Source: Bacteroides luti
GTDB lineage: Bacteria > Bacteroidota > Bacteroidia > Bacteroidales > Bacteroidaceae
NCBI RefSeq assembly: GCF_900128905.1
Contig: NZ_FQTV01000018.1
Location: forward strand, 1 to 64,000
Reading direction: 5' to 3'
DNA: 64,000 nt
Shown piece after piece: positions 1 through 9,400 of this stretch. Made by a program: the position numbers and the translations under genes. The notes below the pieces were generated by a model, which was not told the origin of the DNA, did no database searches, and saw nothing but the letters and a program-made list of their open reading frames with translations. How positions within the stretch are numbered: the first letter of the stretch is position 1; each line of letters opens with the position of its first letter.

Positions 1-939
1 ATTATATTATACAAAAAACTTGAAGAAGTTTTGTTTTATCAGAGTTCTTTAGGAACTATAACGATACGTCCTTTCAACTAAATTGCAAAAGAACCTAATC
101 AGTTGACCAATTAATTTATTAACTCTGATACAGGTTGTCCTCTTAAGGTTTAAAGTCCAAAAGAGGTTGTACTAAACTGATTCCAGTTGGCCACTACTGT
201 TCCTAAGCCTATAATCAGTTGACCGATTAAATCGTTAGTTTCCCCTTTAAATAGATTACAGAAAATAATAATTCTCTTATTATCAATATAATAACATTTT
301 TCAGGGTGGACAGGGTGGAGAGAAAATGTTTTTTTTTCGTTCTGAGAAATTTAGTTTCAATAATTCCGCAATTTGCAGAATTATTGAAATTTATTTTCTG
401 GAAGCCGAAAAAACTCTTTTTTACTCCACCCTGTCCACCTTTAGCTTTGCATTCGAAACTATTAATCGACAAATTATATATTTATAGTTAAAACAAGTTA
501 ACAAAGAAGGGGTGAGCTATCCTGTCCACCTTTTTTGCTGATTATATTGTTGCTGTGTTTTGTAATAGGTTGATTATTAATTGTGTTAAGTTTTGTAGGT
601 GGAACAGGTGGCAGCAAAATAATATTTTTTTGAGTTCTGAAAATAAAAATTTATAATTCCACAATTTGCATAATTATTGAAATTCATTTTCTGGAGTTTG
701 GAGTTGTGAATGAATGTTTTATTATAAATTTATTTATTTCAACATTAGGAAATCTTTTTTTTGTAAATTTCATTATTTTATATTTTTATTTGTAAATTTG
801 TATCCATAAATCCATTTCTTTGACGGATATGGAAAGTGGTGAATAATCTATTTGCATAAAAATATTAAATTGTGAATAAGAAATTAATAGAGTCTCTTGC
901 TTTGGAGGGATAAAATGATATACATTATTAAACGATATT
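1..939. repeat. Non-coding leader region with short repeats and inverted repeats
   Basis: I see no convincing gene here; the open frames are short and low in complexity. The stretch holds two related copies of about 97 bases (305-401 and 597-694). Each begins with GGTGGACAGG or a close variant and ends in ATTATTGAAATT-like sequence followed by CATTTTCTGG or TATTTTCTGG. The first copy contains an inverted repeat, AATAATTC...GAATTATT, at 358-384. Reverse-orientation copies of the core lie at 422-441 (CCACCCTGTCCACC) and about 517-533. A second direct repeat, AATCAGTTGACC, lies at 97-108 and 213-224. The repeats are seen directly; a role as protein binding sites is only a guess. Confidence 0.6.
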
Positions 940-2004
940 ATGGAAAAAAACAAATTATTGAAAATTTTCTCGCTATTTGCTTTTATAGCATTTGCGGCTG
1001 TGAGTTGTTGGGCTACAACAGAATCTTTGCACCTGTTGTTGTCGAGTTGGCCTATTGCTATGTGTTGGATAGTCACAATTGGTTTTTTTGTTATAGCATC
1101 TTTGGGGACAAAGATGATTGTTGATAGTCTCAACCAAAACATTTACTTGGAGAAGCGTGGCCTTCGTTTGATAGCTGGTATCATTTTGACACTCATTTTT
1201 TGGCTTGTTTGTATTATGCCTACCAACACCCACACTTTTTTTTATCGCACGAGCATTACAGACGTGGTAACTCAGGATATGTCAACAACCAAGAGTTATC
1301 TTCAGCAATTACGGGACAATGTCAAAACTGAAATAGGTGTTAAGTCGAAGATTGATGAACTAAGTAGTAATGTTAATGCAGAAGTGATTGCTTTGGAGAA
1401 TGAGATTGACAATATTGCCAATCCTGGTTTTGGAGATAGAGCAAAATCTCATTTGGATAAGATAGCGACGACTCTACAGGTTGCTAGTATTCCAACTTTA
1501 TCTTATAAAGGAACCTCACCTTCTCAAATAAAATCTTTGAAGCAACAATATCGTACAATGATTTATGAGTTGCTCAATAAAAGAAAAGAGGAATTGGTTA
1601 CAAATTATATAAATCCTCAAGAGAAGTTATTCAAACCAGAAGCTGTCAAATTGATTAAAAATGTTGAGACAATGGAAAGTCACATCGCCAACATGGGTGC
1701 TTCAGGAGATATAGATAACGACCTTATTGCTCAGTCTGATCTTGTATTGAAGAAATCTTATGCAACAATAAAAAATTATGCGGATTTTATCAATTTTAAG
1801 TCTGACGATGATAAAAATCTTTATTTGCCTCAAAACCAGGTAACTAAAACTTCGAAGATGTTAAGTGTAGTAGATGTTTGGAAAGACTTCTTTGCTGGAA
1901 AACACGAAGGCCGTGGATTCGTTTTCTGGCTTTTAATATCAATCCTAGTAGATTTGGCAGCTTTTATCTTTTTTGACCTGACATTCAGAAAAAGCGAATA
2001 CTAA
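940..2004 (+). CDS. Four-helix inner-membrane protein with large periplasmic helical domain, unknown function
   Basis: This 354-residue protein is the first gene of a five-gene operon. Hydrophobic segments at about residues 6-26, 37-60, 75-93 and 327-346 predict four membrane helices. Residues about 100-325 between helices three and four are hydrophilic and mostly helical or coiled-coil, for example around 115-160 and 205-245. With an even number of helices both ends should be on the same side, so this region should lie outside the cytoplasm if the termini are inside. The layout (three N-terminal helices, coiled middle, one C-terminal helix) resembles DUF4407-type proteins, but I recognise no signature. 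The start at 940 gives a hydrophobic segment straight away and no better start is visible. A 23-base gap separates it from the GTPase gene, which suggests a membrane partner of that GTPase. Confidence 0.75.
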   Translation: MEKNKLLKIFSLFAFIAFAAVSCWATTESLHLLLSSWPIAMCWIVTIGFFVIASLGTKMIVDSLNQNIYLEKRGLRLIAGIILTLIFWLVCIMPTNTHTFFYRTSITDVVTQDMSTTKSYLQQLRDNVKTEIGVKSKIDELSSNVNAEVIALENEIDNIANPGFGDRAKSHLDKIATTLQVASIPTLSYKGTSPSQIKSLKQQYRTMIYELLNKRKEELVTNYINPQEKLFKPEAVKLIKNVETMESHIANMGASGDIDNDLIAQSDLVLKKSYATIKNYADFINFKSDDDKNLYLPQNQVTKTSKMLSVVDVWKDFFAGKHEGRGFVFWLLISILVDLAAFIFFDLTFRKSEY

Positions 2005-2027
2005 TAATAAAAAAAACAGATATAATA

Positions 2028-2966
2028 ATGGCAGATTTTAATTTGAATGTTAAGTCGCAGGTGAACGATGAACTTGCTAATGAACAGACTTCGATTATTG
2101 AAGAAAAGACCAGTTCCACAGAATCGAAATCTATACCAGTCGAAGAAGTTATCCGTGGATTAAATAAGGAAGAATTGAATGATCCGAATAAAATTAATGT
2201 TACCATTGCAGACAAGAATGCCCCTCTGGTAATTTTGTTTGGCCCTCCATCTTGTGGTAAAACTATGACATTGGTTCGCCTAACACGTTACTTGAAGGGT
2301 GAGGGTTATAAGATTTCTCCAATAAAGAGTTTCCGTCCGTCTCATGACTATAACTATAAGAACATATGCGATAACTATGATAACATGATTAATCAAAGTG
2401 ATGCTGCGCAATCTACAGATCGCATCAATTTTATGCTTGTGGAAATCATAAAGAATGGCAAACGCTTATGTCAGATACTAGAAGCTCCTGGTGAGTTTTA
2501 TTTCAACCCAGGACATCCAACTGCGAAGTTCCCCAACTATGTAAACACTATTATAAATTGCAATAATCGTAAGATCTGGTGTATTATGGTCGAGCCTGAT
2601 TGGGAGAATGAATGTGATCGAAATAATTATGTATCTCGTATTCATAATCTGAAACAGAAAATGCGTCCGACTGATAAAACGATATTCGTATTCAATAAAA
2701 TAGACTTGACCAACTTTGTTATAAGTCCTGGACACATTAATTTGCCTCAAGCTACCAAAGAGGTGGCAAACCTTTATCCTGGAATATATGCTCCATTTAG
2801 AAACATGAATCCGATTACTCGTTTTTTCTCAGAGTGGAGATGTGATTTTGTTCCTTTTCAAACTGGTGACTTTACAGAATCGAATACTACAATGACATAC
2901 CAAGAAGGACCGCACGAATATCCTTCAAAGTTGTGGAATACTATTCTTAAACGTATAAACGGTTAA
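2028..2966 (+). CDS. Cytoplasmic P-loop GTPase-like protein (TRAFAC-like), operon core
   Basis: This 312-residue soluble protein has no signal or membrane helix. A Walker A/G1 motif, GPPSCGKT, lies at residues 72-79. An NKID motif (G4, guanine specificity) lies at 223-226, preceded by a hydrophobic strand (TIFVF). In the G3 position (about 151-156) the sequence is LEAPGE, so the usual DxxG aspartate is replaced by glutamate. The first 55 residues are acidic and probably disordered. The motifs make it a GTPase of the TRAFAC type, perhaps related to the GTPases found in predicted NTP-dependent conflict systems; that last link is from memory of the family, not from a search. It starts 23 bases after the membrane protein gene and ends 7 bases before the coiled-coil gene, so the three are surely co-transcribed. 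It is likely the switch of the system. Confidence 0.8.
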   Translation: MADFNLNVKSQVNDELANEQTSIIEEKTSSTESKSIPVEEVIRGLNKEELNDPNKINVTIADKNAPLVILFGPPSCGKTMTLVRLTRYLKGEGYKISPIKSFRPSHDYNYKNICDNYDNMINQSDAAQSTDRINFMLVEIIKNGKRLCQILEAPGEFYFNPGHPTAKFPNYVNTIINCNNRKIWCIMVEPDWENECDRNNYVSRIHNLKQKMRPTDKTIFVFNKIDLTNFVISPGHINLPQATKEVANLYPGIYAPFRNMNPITRFFSEWRCDFVPFQTGDFTESNTTMTYQEGPHEYPSKLWNTILKRING

Positions 2967-2973
2967 TAAAATT

Positions 2974-4371
2974 ATGGATTTAGAGTTTTTTGTGCATGGA
3001 GTCCCTAAGGGACAAAAGATATGGGGAAAGGATGATGACTTGTCATACATTCAAAATTTTTATGCTCCGAATAATGATGAAACTAAATTTATAGTTGAAA
3101 TCCGAACCGTGAATGGCAAGAACTATTGTTACTATTCTTATCTGAAATACAATAATATTATTGCTTGTGATGGTCGAGCGGGATCATATTTTGGTATGAC
3201 GCTTCGAATTGATGAATATTGTACTGATGTAGTTGGTATTTATCGTCTGATGGATATTGTATATAACAAGTACGTAATTGGGTGCCTTTTGAGTACAGAA
3301 AGTACCAAGAAAAAATTTTTGGTGTCAGATTTTCAGGTAAAAGAGAATGAAATTAAAGGGATGTTAGAAGCCATAATGTCTTTGATAAGACTGTCCATTA
3401 TTCCATCTGATTTTGTAAACAGCCTTCAACAATTTCAGACATTAAAAGCTAATTCTGCTCCTGAAGTTAATTTACAAGATTGCACTAAAGAAAATATTTG
3501 GGATATTATCAAGAAATACTCTAAAGTTGCTATATCGCCGTATTATCAGACTCTTAAAGATAAAAATATTCAAAAGAGAATTGAGGAGCAAATGGCAGAG
3601 TTTACTAAAATTAAAGAGTGTGAAATTGCTGACGTAAAGAGTTTATTAGAAGCTAAGAATAATCAAATGTCTAACCTTAATCAACAAATTCAACAACTTT
3701 CTTCTGATAATGAAGGATTGAGGTCAAATATTGATGCTCTAAAACTTGAAAAACAAAAATTGAAAGATTGTATACGATTGAATGAAGACAAGAAGACTGT
3801 TGGCCAGCTCGTATCTACACTACGTGATCCTCTATTGAAATTGTCTAAAATAGTAGGTGTCCAAGATATTAATAATCCGGTTGGGGATAATGAAGAAATT
3901 ATAAATGGAATAGAACCTGAAAAAAATAAAATGATTTGTCGATTTTTGCCCATGCTTAATTTTTTTCTCCTTATAATTATTGTTGTTTTGTTATCTTTTC
4001 GTGCGTGTAATAGAATAGATAATGAAAGAAGTGGTACATATTATGAACAAACTAAAGAAAAGCTTGAAGAAGTAAGCAATAAATTGGATGAAGTAAGCAA
4101 TTTATACAAAACTTTTATACCACAAAGTGGATCTGATTCCAAGTATTCAATAAAAATATTAGAGCATAATGGATCGGAGGACTTAAAAGTTGGCGAAAAG
4201 TATACTCTTAAGATTAATGCTAAAGACGGTGAATGGAAGGTGGTTGAAGAAGGCCAAAATATAAATGTTGACGATAATAAAATATCATTAGACAAGTCTG
4301 GGGATGTAATTATATCATATATTCTCGAGGGGAAAACTATTGCCTCACTAACAGTTAAAGTTAGTAACTAG
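2974..4371 (+). CDS. Single-pass membrane protein: N-terminal paralogous domain, coiled coil, periplasmic beta domain
   Basis: This 465-residue protein has no signal peptide. Residues 1 to about 110 form a globular domain with the blocks IQNFYA (26-31), YYSYLKY and YFGMTLRID. A helical part follows, then a coiled coil at about 200-265. One membrane helix lies at about 327-348, next to basic residues. A second short coiled coil lies at about 355-380 and an Ig-like beta domain at about 395-465, with the alternating pattern typical of bacterial surface domains. The likely topology is N-terminus in the cytoplasm and C-terminus in the periplasm. The N-terminal domain is related to that of the 4936 gene, where the blocks read FQNFYA, YYGYIHKL and YIGMCVLLN. 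The gene sits 7 bases after the GTPase and 2 bases before the protease-like lipoprotein. A role in transducing a signal across the membrane is inferred. Confidence 0.7.
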   Translation: MDLEFFVHGVPKGQKIWGKDDDLSYIQNFYAPNNDETKFIVEIRTVNGKNYCYYSYLKYNNIIACDGRAGSYFGMTLRIDEYCTDVVGIYRLMDIVYNKYVIGCLLSTESTKKKFLVSDFQVKENEIKGMLEAIMSLIRLSIIPSDFVNSLQQFQTLKANSAPEVNLQDCTKENIWDIIKKYSKVAISPYYQTLKDKNIQKRIEEQMAEFTKIKECEIADVKSLLEAKNNQMSNLNQQIQQLSSDNEGLRSNIDALKLEKQKLKDCIRLNEDKKTVGQLVSTLRDPLLKLSKIVGVQDINNPVGDNEEIINGIEPEKNKMICRFLPMLNFFLLIIIVVLLSFRACNRIDNERSGTYYEQTKEKLEEVSNKLDEVSNLYKTFIPQSGSDSKYSIKILEHNGSEDLKVGEKYTLKINAKDGEWKVVEEGQNINVDDNKISLDKSGDVIISYILEGKTIASLTVKVSN

Positions 4372-4373
4372 AT

Positions 4374-4934
4374 ATGTATAAATATCTATTATGCGTGTGC
4401 ATCATTGCTTTATTGTTAAGCTCGTGTGGAAACAAGCCGAAACATATCTACATTGATACAGATTATACAACAGAGAATATAGATACAACGGAGAATGTTG
4501 ATACAGGGGCGATAGATGATTTTGCTATTGATGAAACTGAAAGTGTTGTTGTTCCTTTTCGTGAGGAAAATGGTGTGAAGGTTATCGATGTAAAAGTTAA
4601 CGGAGTGGGATTTAATATGATATTTGATACAGGTTGCTCTGGTACTTTGATATCTGTAGCTGAAGCTAACTATTTGTATCAGAAAGGCTTACTCTCTCAA
4701 GATGATATTCTCGGTACATCTCAATCTATGATAGCCGACGGAAGTATTGTGGAAAATGCAGTAGTTAATCTTAAGGAGGTGGTTGTTGCTGATAAAATCT
4801 CTTGCCCAAACGTGCAGGCAACTGTATCTAATAATGTGTCAGCACCGCTCTTGTTTGGAAATGAAGTTCTCAATAGAACAGCTTCTTATAAGATTGATAA
4901 TTTGAATAAAACGATAATTTTTAAACTGAAGTAA
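4374..4934 (+). CDS. Lipoprotein with retropepsin-like aspartic protease domain
   Basis: The 186-residue product starts with a lipoprotein signal, with lipobox LLSSC and the acylated cysteine at about residue 18. A Thr/Asp/Glu-rich linker reaches to about residue 60. A clan AA (retropepsin-type) aspartic protease domain follows. The catalytic-type motif IFDTGCSG is at 83-90, a possible flap (ADGS) at 121-124 and the closing PLLFGNEVL motif at 158-166. Proteases of this family have a single DTG per chain and work as homodimers. The protein should be anchored in the periplasmic face of the inner or outer membrane. It starts 2 bases after the preceding stop and ends 1 base before the next start, so it is integral to the operon. 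Its substrate is unknown; the periplasmic parts of the neighbours are the obvious candidates. Confidence 0.8.
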   Translation: MYKYLLCVCIIALLLSSCGNKPKHIYIDTDYTTENIDTTENVDTGAIDDFAIDETESVVVPFREENGVKVIDVKVNGVGFNMIFDTGCSGTLISVAEANYLYQKGLLSQDDILGTSQSMIADGSIVENAVVNLKEVVVADKISCPNVQATVSNNVSAPLLFGNEVLNRTASYKIDNLNKTIIFKLK

Positions 4935-4935
4935 T

Positions 4936-6240
4936 GTGAATTCTACAGTATATTTATTTGGTGACTTTAGTCAGGGTTATTCTCAATACCCTAATGACTA
5001 TGCTCAAAGCATATTTCAGAATTTTTATGCGAGGTCTAATGCCAAGACTCAGATAGTTATCCACCGAAAGAATGAACTGATGTACTATGGCTATATCCAT
5101 AAGTTGGATACTGATGCGTCAACTCCACAATATATTGGCATGTGTGTTTTGCTCAATGGTATTATGCTTAAGAATATAAAAGCATTGTTCTCGCTCTTTG
5201 AGAATACATTCACTGATCTTGTGGTTAATGGAGTTTTACTTGAATTTAATGACAAAGGAGATGTTATAACTAAAGTAAATCAACTCTATGAGAAGCAAAA
5301 TGAGGTAGATCGAATCACGAATCTACTTCATAATGCTATGTCGCAGTTTGATAATGATTGTGTAAAACTTCCACCTGTGAGTTATGGTATTTCAGTTACA
5401 GACGTAAAAGACTTTACTGATACTGATGATGATAACGATATTATGGATGCAGCCAGCAAATATGGTTACACATTCATCTTCAAAAATGAGGATTACAATA
5501 CACGTTCTTTGTCTGGCTATAAGGAAATCATACGTCGTTTGAATTGGGAAAAGGAAGAGATTACAAAGAATTTTAATAAACTCTCGTCTGAGTATCAAAA
5601 AGTGTTGCGTCAGAAGAAGCAATTCACAGTCATCATATTCCTCTGCATAGCTATAGTCATATTTATAGTTGCTGGTAGTAGTATGCTTTCTAGCAAAGAA
5701 ACTGCAATATCTGATTTGGAGAACAAAGTGTCTAACTTAAAGAATGACATATCAGAGAAGGTGACCACAATCAGTACTTTGCAGAATTCTTTAAGTTCAG
5801 CTATAAGTGCAAAGGAAGAAGTAGAACAGAGATATTCTTGTATTTCAGACCAAATACCTATACTCATTACGAATATGGAACTTGGAAATATTAATAGTAA
5901 TGGAGATGTTGTGACAAGTTATGGTTCAACCATATATAGTAATAACACGATGTATCTTCAGCTTCGTATTACATATACAGGTATTAATACAGGTAAAGAT
6001 ATTCGATTGTATATTAAGTTGTACACCCCGGATGGTACGCTAAGTACTTGTAGCTCTTCTCCTTATGGATATTCATTCTCTAGTGATTTAAATGTAATCA
6101 GTGGAGAGAAAAACATAACTACTCTTACATCCTGGGGAAGTTCCACTCCTGGTCAGTGGGGAAGTGGCTCATATCGTTTTGAAATATGGTATGATAATGT
6201 TTGTCTTAAGGCGAAATCATTTACAATATATGATTATTAG
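4936..6240 (+). CDS. Single-pass membrane protein, paralogue of the 2974 product, with different periplasmic domain
   Basis: This 434-residue protein starts with GTG directly after the preceding stop (TAATGTG); the overlapping ATG is out of frame and followed by a stop. Residues 1 to about 110 form the domain shared with the 2974 product (FQNFYA, YYGYI, YIGMCVLLN). A helical linker of about 100 residues comes next. One membrane helix lies at about 229-251 and a coiled coil at about 255-300. The C-terminal domain (about 310-434) is rich in beta strands, Ser, Thr and Tyr, with aromatic and glycine pairs resembling a beta sandwich. No signal peptide is present, so the N-terminus should be cytoplasmic. 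Its common N-terminal domain and different outer domain suggest two sensors or subunits served by one GTPase. It is the last gene before a hairpin at 6352-6395. Confidence 0.7.
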   Translation: MNSTVYLFGDFSQGYSQYPNDYAQSIFQNFYARSNAKTQIVIHRKNELMYYGYIHKLDTDASTPQYIGMCVLLNGIMLKNIKALFSLFENTFTDLVVNGVLLEFNDKGDVITKVNQLYEKQNEVDRITNLLHNAMSQFDNDCVKLPPVSYGISVTDVKDFTDTDDDNDIMDAASKYGYTFIFKNEDYNTRSLSGYKEIIRRLNWEKEEITKNFNKLSSEYQKVLRQKKQFTVIIFLCIAIVIFIVAGSSMLSSKETAISDLENKVSNLKNDISEKVTTISTLQNSLSSAISAKEEVEQRYSCISDQIPILITNMELGNINSNGDVVTSYGSTIYSNNTMYLQLRITYTGINTGKDIRLYIKLYTPDGTLSTCSSSPYGYSFSSDLNVISGEKNITTLTSWGSSTPGQWGSGSYRFEIWYDNVCLKAKSFTIYDY

Positions 6241-6351
6241 AGATAAGATTCTTAGGATTTTGGATGGATTTACTTACTAAATGTACAAATGAAACATTTT
6301 AAGTTAGAATTATAGATATGAGAATCTATTTGTGTGCAATATTGAGAGAAT

Positions 6352-6395
6352 ATTAATCGTAAATAGCTTTATCTATTAGCTATCTTACGATTAAT
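6352..6395. terminator. Large inverted repeat between convergent operon and sprA
   Basis: ATTAATCGTAAATAGC at 6352-6367 pairs with GCTATCTTACGATTAAT at 6379-6395, with one bulged base and a loop of about 11. It lies between the end of the + strand GTPase operon and the end of sprA on the - strand. It has no clear T tract, so it could be a bidirectional terminator or an mRNA 3' end stabiliser. Confidence 0.55.
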
Positions 6396-6467
6396 AACTT
6401 TCACAACTTTGCCATCTTTCAGAGTTGTTCTTCTTACCCAAATATTTTGAGGAAATTAGCTATCTAA

Positions 6468-9400
6468 TTACCTTGTCAACGAGAACTTCAACGTAAATCC
6501 AAAATCGGAGTTGGTTACCGGATAGGAAGCGGAAGATACCAGCGGGGTATTTTTCTGACGGTCATAATACATACGGATGGTTAGCAATTTCGAGAAGGTA
6601 TAATCTGCTGATAAAGAAAACTTGGTTGCTTTATTGCCACTGGTTGGTTGAGCTAAGGCCTCCTGAATATCGCGGCTTAATGCAGATTGGTTACGGATAG
6701 AAATATCTGCCTGAATGTTCAGGTCATTGCTGACTTTATTCTTGCTTTTCCCTGCGCCAAACAGTTTCAAGTCTACAATTTTATACCCCATGCCAACAAC
6801 AAAATCTTTTGAGCTAGTTTCTACAATCTGATTTGCTGTCATACTTAAAGTTAGTATTCTCGTCTTTTTATATTCTACCTTTGTGGTAATTCCGTTTTTA
6901 AAGGTCATATCTACTCCGAAAAGTGGAGCGAATTGCTCATTAATAGCTACCGTTCCAATATCAAACGCTGCCGAAGGTACCGGATCTCCGGTTTGTGTAT
7001 CTTCAACAAAACCGAGGTTGCCCATAAATCTGCTGAAGCTTTGGTAGGTATTGTATGAACCAACAGAATAAGTACTTCTGTATGCATGATTCAGATTAAA
7101 ACTTTTGAAGTGTTTTTTAAACCATTCCAGTTTGCTTAACCCGCCATAAGTTATTCTCCAGTTGGGCATCAATGATAGTAAGTTTGGGAAAAAATCAAGA
7201 GAAATCTTATTCACATCCTTTCCTGTATAAGCTGAAAGAAATGCGGGGATCATTACGTCCGGAGAGTTTTTGTCGATTGTTCCGTTTTCCGGATTGAATG
7301 TTTTACCTGCCAGTGTGGTTCCTTCCGGATAGATGGCACCCAGATATTGAGCTTCTACTCTTTTTTGGATAATATCCAGATTCTTGAGGAACTTATTAAA
7401 TGTTTTTGATTGGTATAGCTCTTCTGCTTTGCACTTTTCGAATGCACTTCCAATGGAAATAATACTCATATTAAAGCTGCCATTCTGAGTGGTTGGCATA
7501 CCATCGAACATAAACTGTATGCTCTGTGATTTGTTTATTGTGCGGTTGGCGGTTAAGTCTATCTTAAAATCTCTTATCGGTTCTAAGGTTAATCGTATTT
7601 GTAAATCTTCCATAGCATTGGTTGTTGCAGGATCTGCCACAGAATCGTTCATTAACAACCAGTTATTCTTTGCAGCTTTCTGTATATAACTATCACCCGT
7701 TACACCGAAAGCAAAATCCAGTCCCGGAGCAAACATGCCGCCTGCTCTTTTCTGTCCCAGTACATCACCCACTTCCGGTAAATATCCCGGAAGTGTCATT
7801 GCATAAGTGTTACGGTAGGTAATGCTGATATTTCTTGCCATCATAGCAAAACGTGCTGCATGCTGAGCAATTTTGTACCAGCCTTGCTCTTCCGGCTTTG
7901 GACCGGGAACAATGCTTAGCTTAATTTTTATAGAATCTCTGTTGCTGACAAGAATCTTATTGGAATCCAGTACTTTGTATTTAATAAAGTATCGTTTTCC
8001 ATCCTGCGTTATAGCCCTTACTTTTACTATTTTGGTTTTTAGTCCATGAGAAACGGTTACGGTTGTATCCTTTTTCAACTGAATCTCTCTCTCGAATTTA
8101 TTCGGTTTCTTCATTAAATCCTCTTTCCTTCCGGGGGCACTTATGCTCATTGAAGAAAAGAGTCTGTTGGTTTCCCTTAAGAAAGGAATCTTATTGTATA
8201 GCTTCTCGAAATTGAATCGGCTGTTTACATCAATGGAGCGTTGATTGGCAATAGTGTTTCCAACGGAAGTACCGTCAGTAAGATCGGCACCGCGATCCCA
8301 GGTATACGAAGATGCAAATTTAACGTCACTGCTAACCCAATCGAGTATAGGTATCATGTCGAATGGTAATTTGTAACTCGAATTGAATGATTGCTGAAAA
8401 TCCAGTGGACGCCCCAGATTCAACAAACTGGTTTTAATGGAATCTTTCCATGCTGTGTATTCATCCGGATAGAGATTCTTGTTGACTTGACCGACTGGTT
8501 CTTCAATCTCTGCACGTGTAGCAGATGTGAAACTGAGTTTTAGATTTCGGGTGAGATCCCACCGGAGAGAGAAATCCCTGTTCCATAGAAATTCCTTTGC
8601 TACGGAAAGAGGTATATCCGAATCTCCGTATGGATTATCCAGATCTCTTAACTGAAGTTCATAGTAATGGCGTGAAATGTCGGAATTGAAGGCTATGTTT
8701 TGTGGTAACCAATTTAGGTTGAATGCCTTTACAAACTTCATCCACGGAGATTTGCTTTTCAGATTTTTAAACGGCTCCCACGCTTTAGTAACTGGCGAAT
8801 AATTATATCCAAGAGTACTTCTCCAGTCCTTTTCAACTTCCCATGCAGTGGTGTTCCCCTGATTGTATTTCTTTGTATACGAATATCCAAAGGTAAAGTT
8901 TCCCGGATCAAAAGGCAATGGTCTTTTACTTACTATATTAATTTTTGCGTTGCTCAGACTGAAATTCCTGTAAGTAACCAGTTCCCGAGCAATGTTAAGG
9001 ATAGAGTCTCTTTGAGATCTTAAAGAGTACGTATCCAATACATCATCTAAAAGCAGGTCTTTATTGGTTGGATCATACAAAGGCGATGTTAACTCTTTAG
9101 AATATGAGAAATAAAGGGGAGCTGATATTTTTGCTTTTGATGGCAGAAATCGTCCTAATTCAAAACTTGTGGTGAAATTGTACTGATAATAATCATCCAT
9201 TCTTCTTTCACTGACACTTTGTTCCAAACCTCCAAATCCGGCAGTTTCCATGTGCCCCGCTAGATTTACATTTCCTATATCCGACAGCTGAACATTCATA
9301 TTTCCTTGTGCTGCCCATCCTCCCGATTCATTATAGTCTGTTAATCGAAGCTCATTAACCCAAACCTCTGCCGATTTTAAATTACGGGAGTTATTTCGCA

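Noticed and set aside
227..472. Open frames on both strands
   Set aside because: They consist of the GGTGGACAGG repeats and have no start context or known family.
6373..6447. Short - strand frame reading NIWVRRTTLKDGKVVKVINRK, like a C-terminal secretion tail
   Set aside because: It has no upstream coding part and overlaps the stem of the hairpin at 6352-6395.
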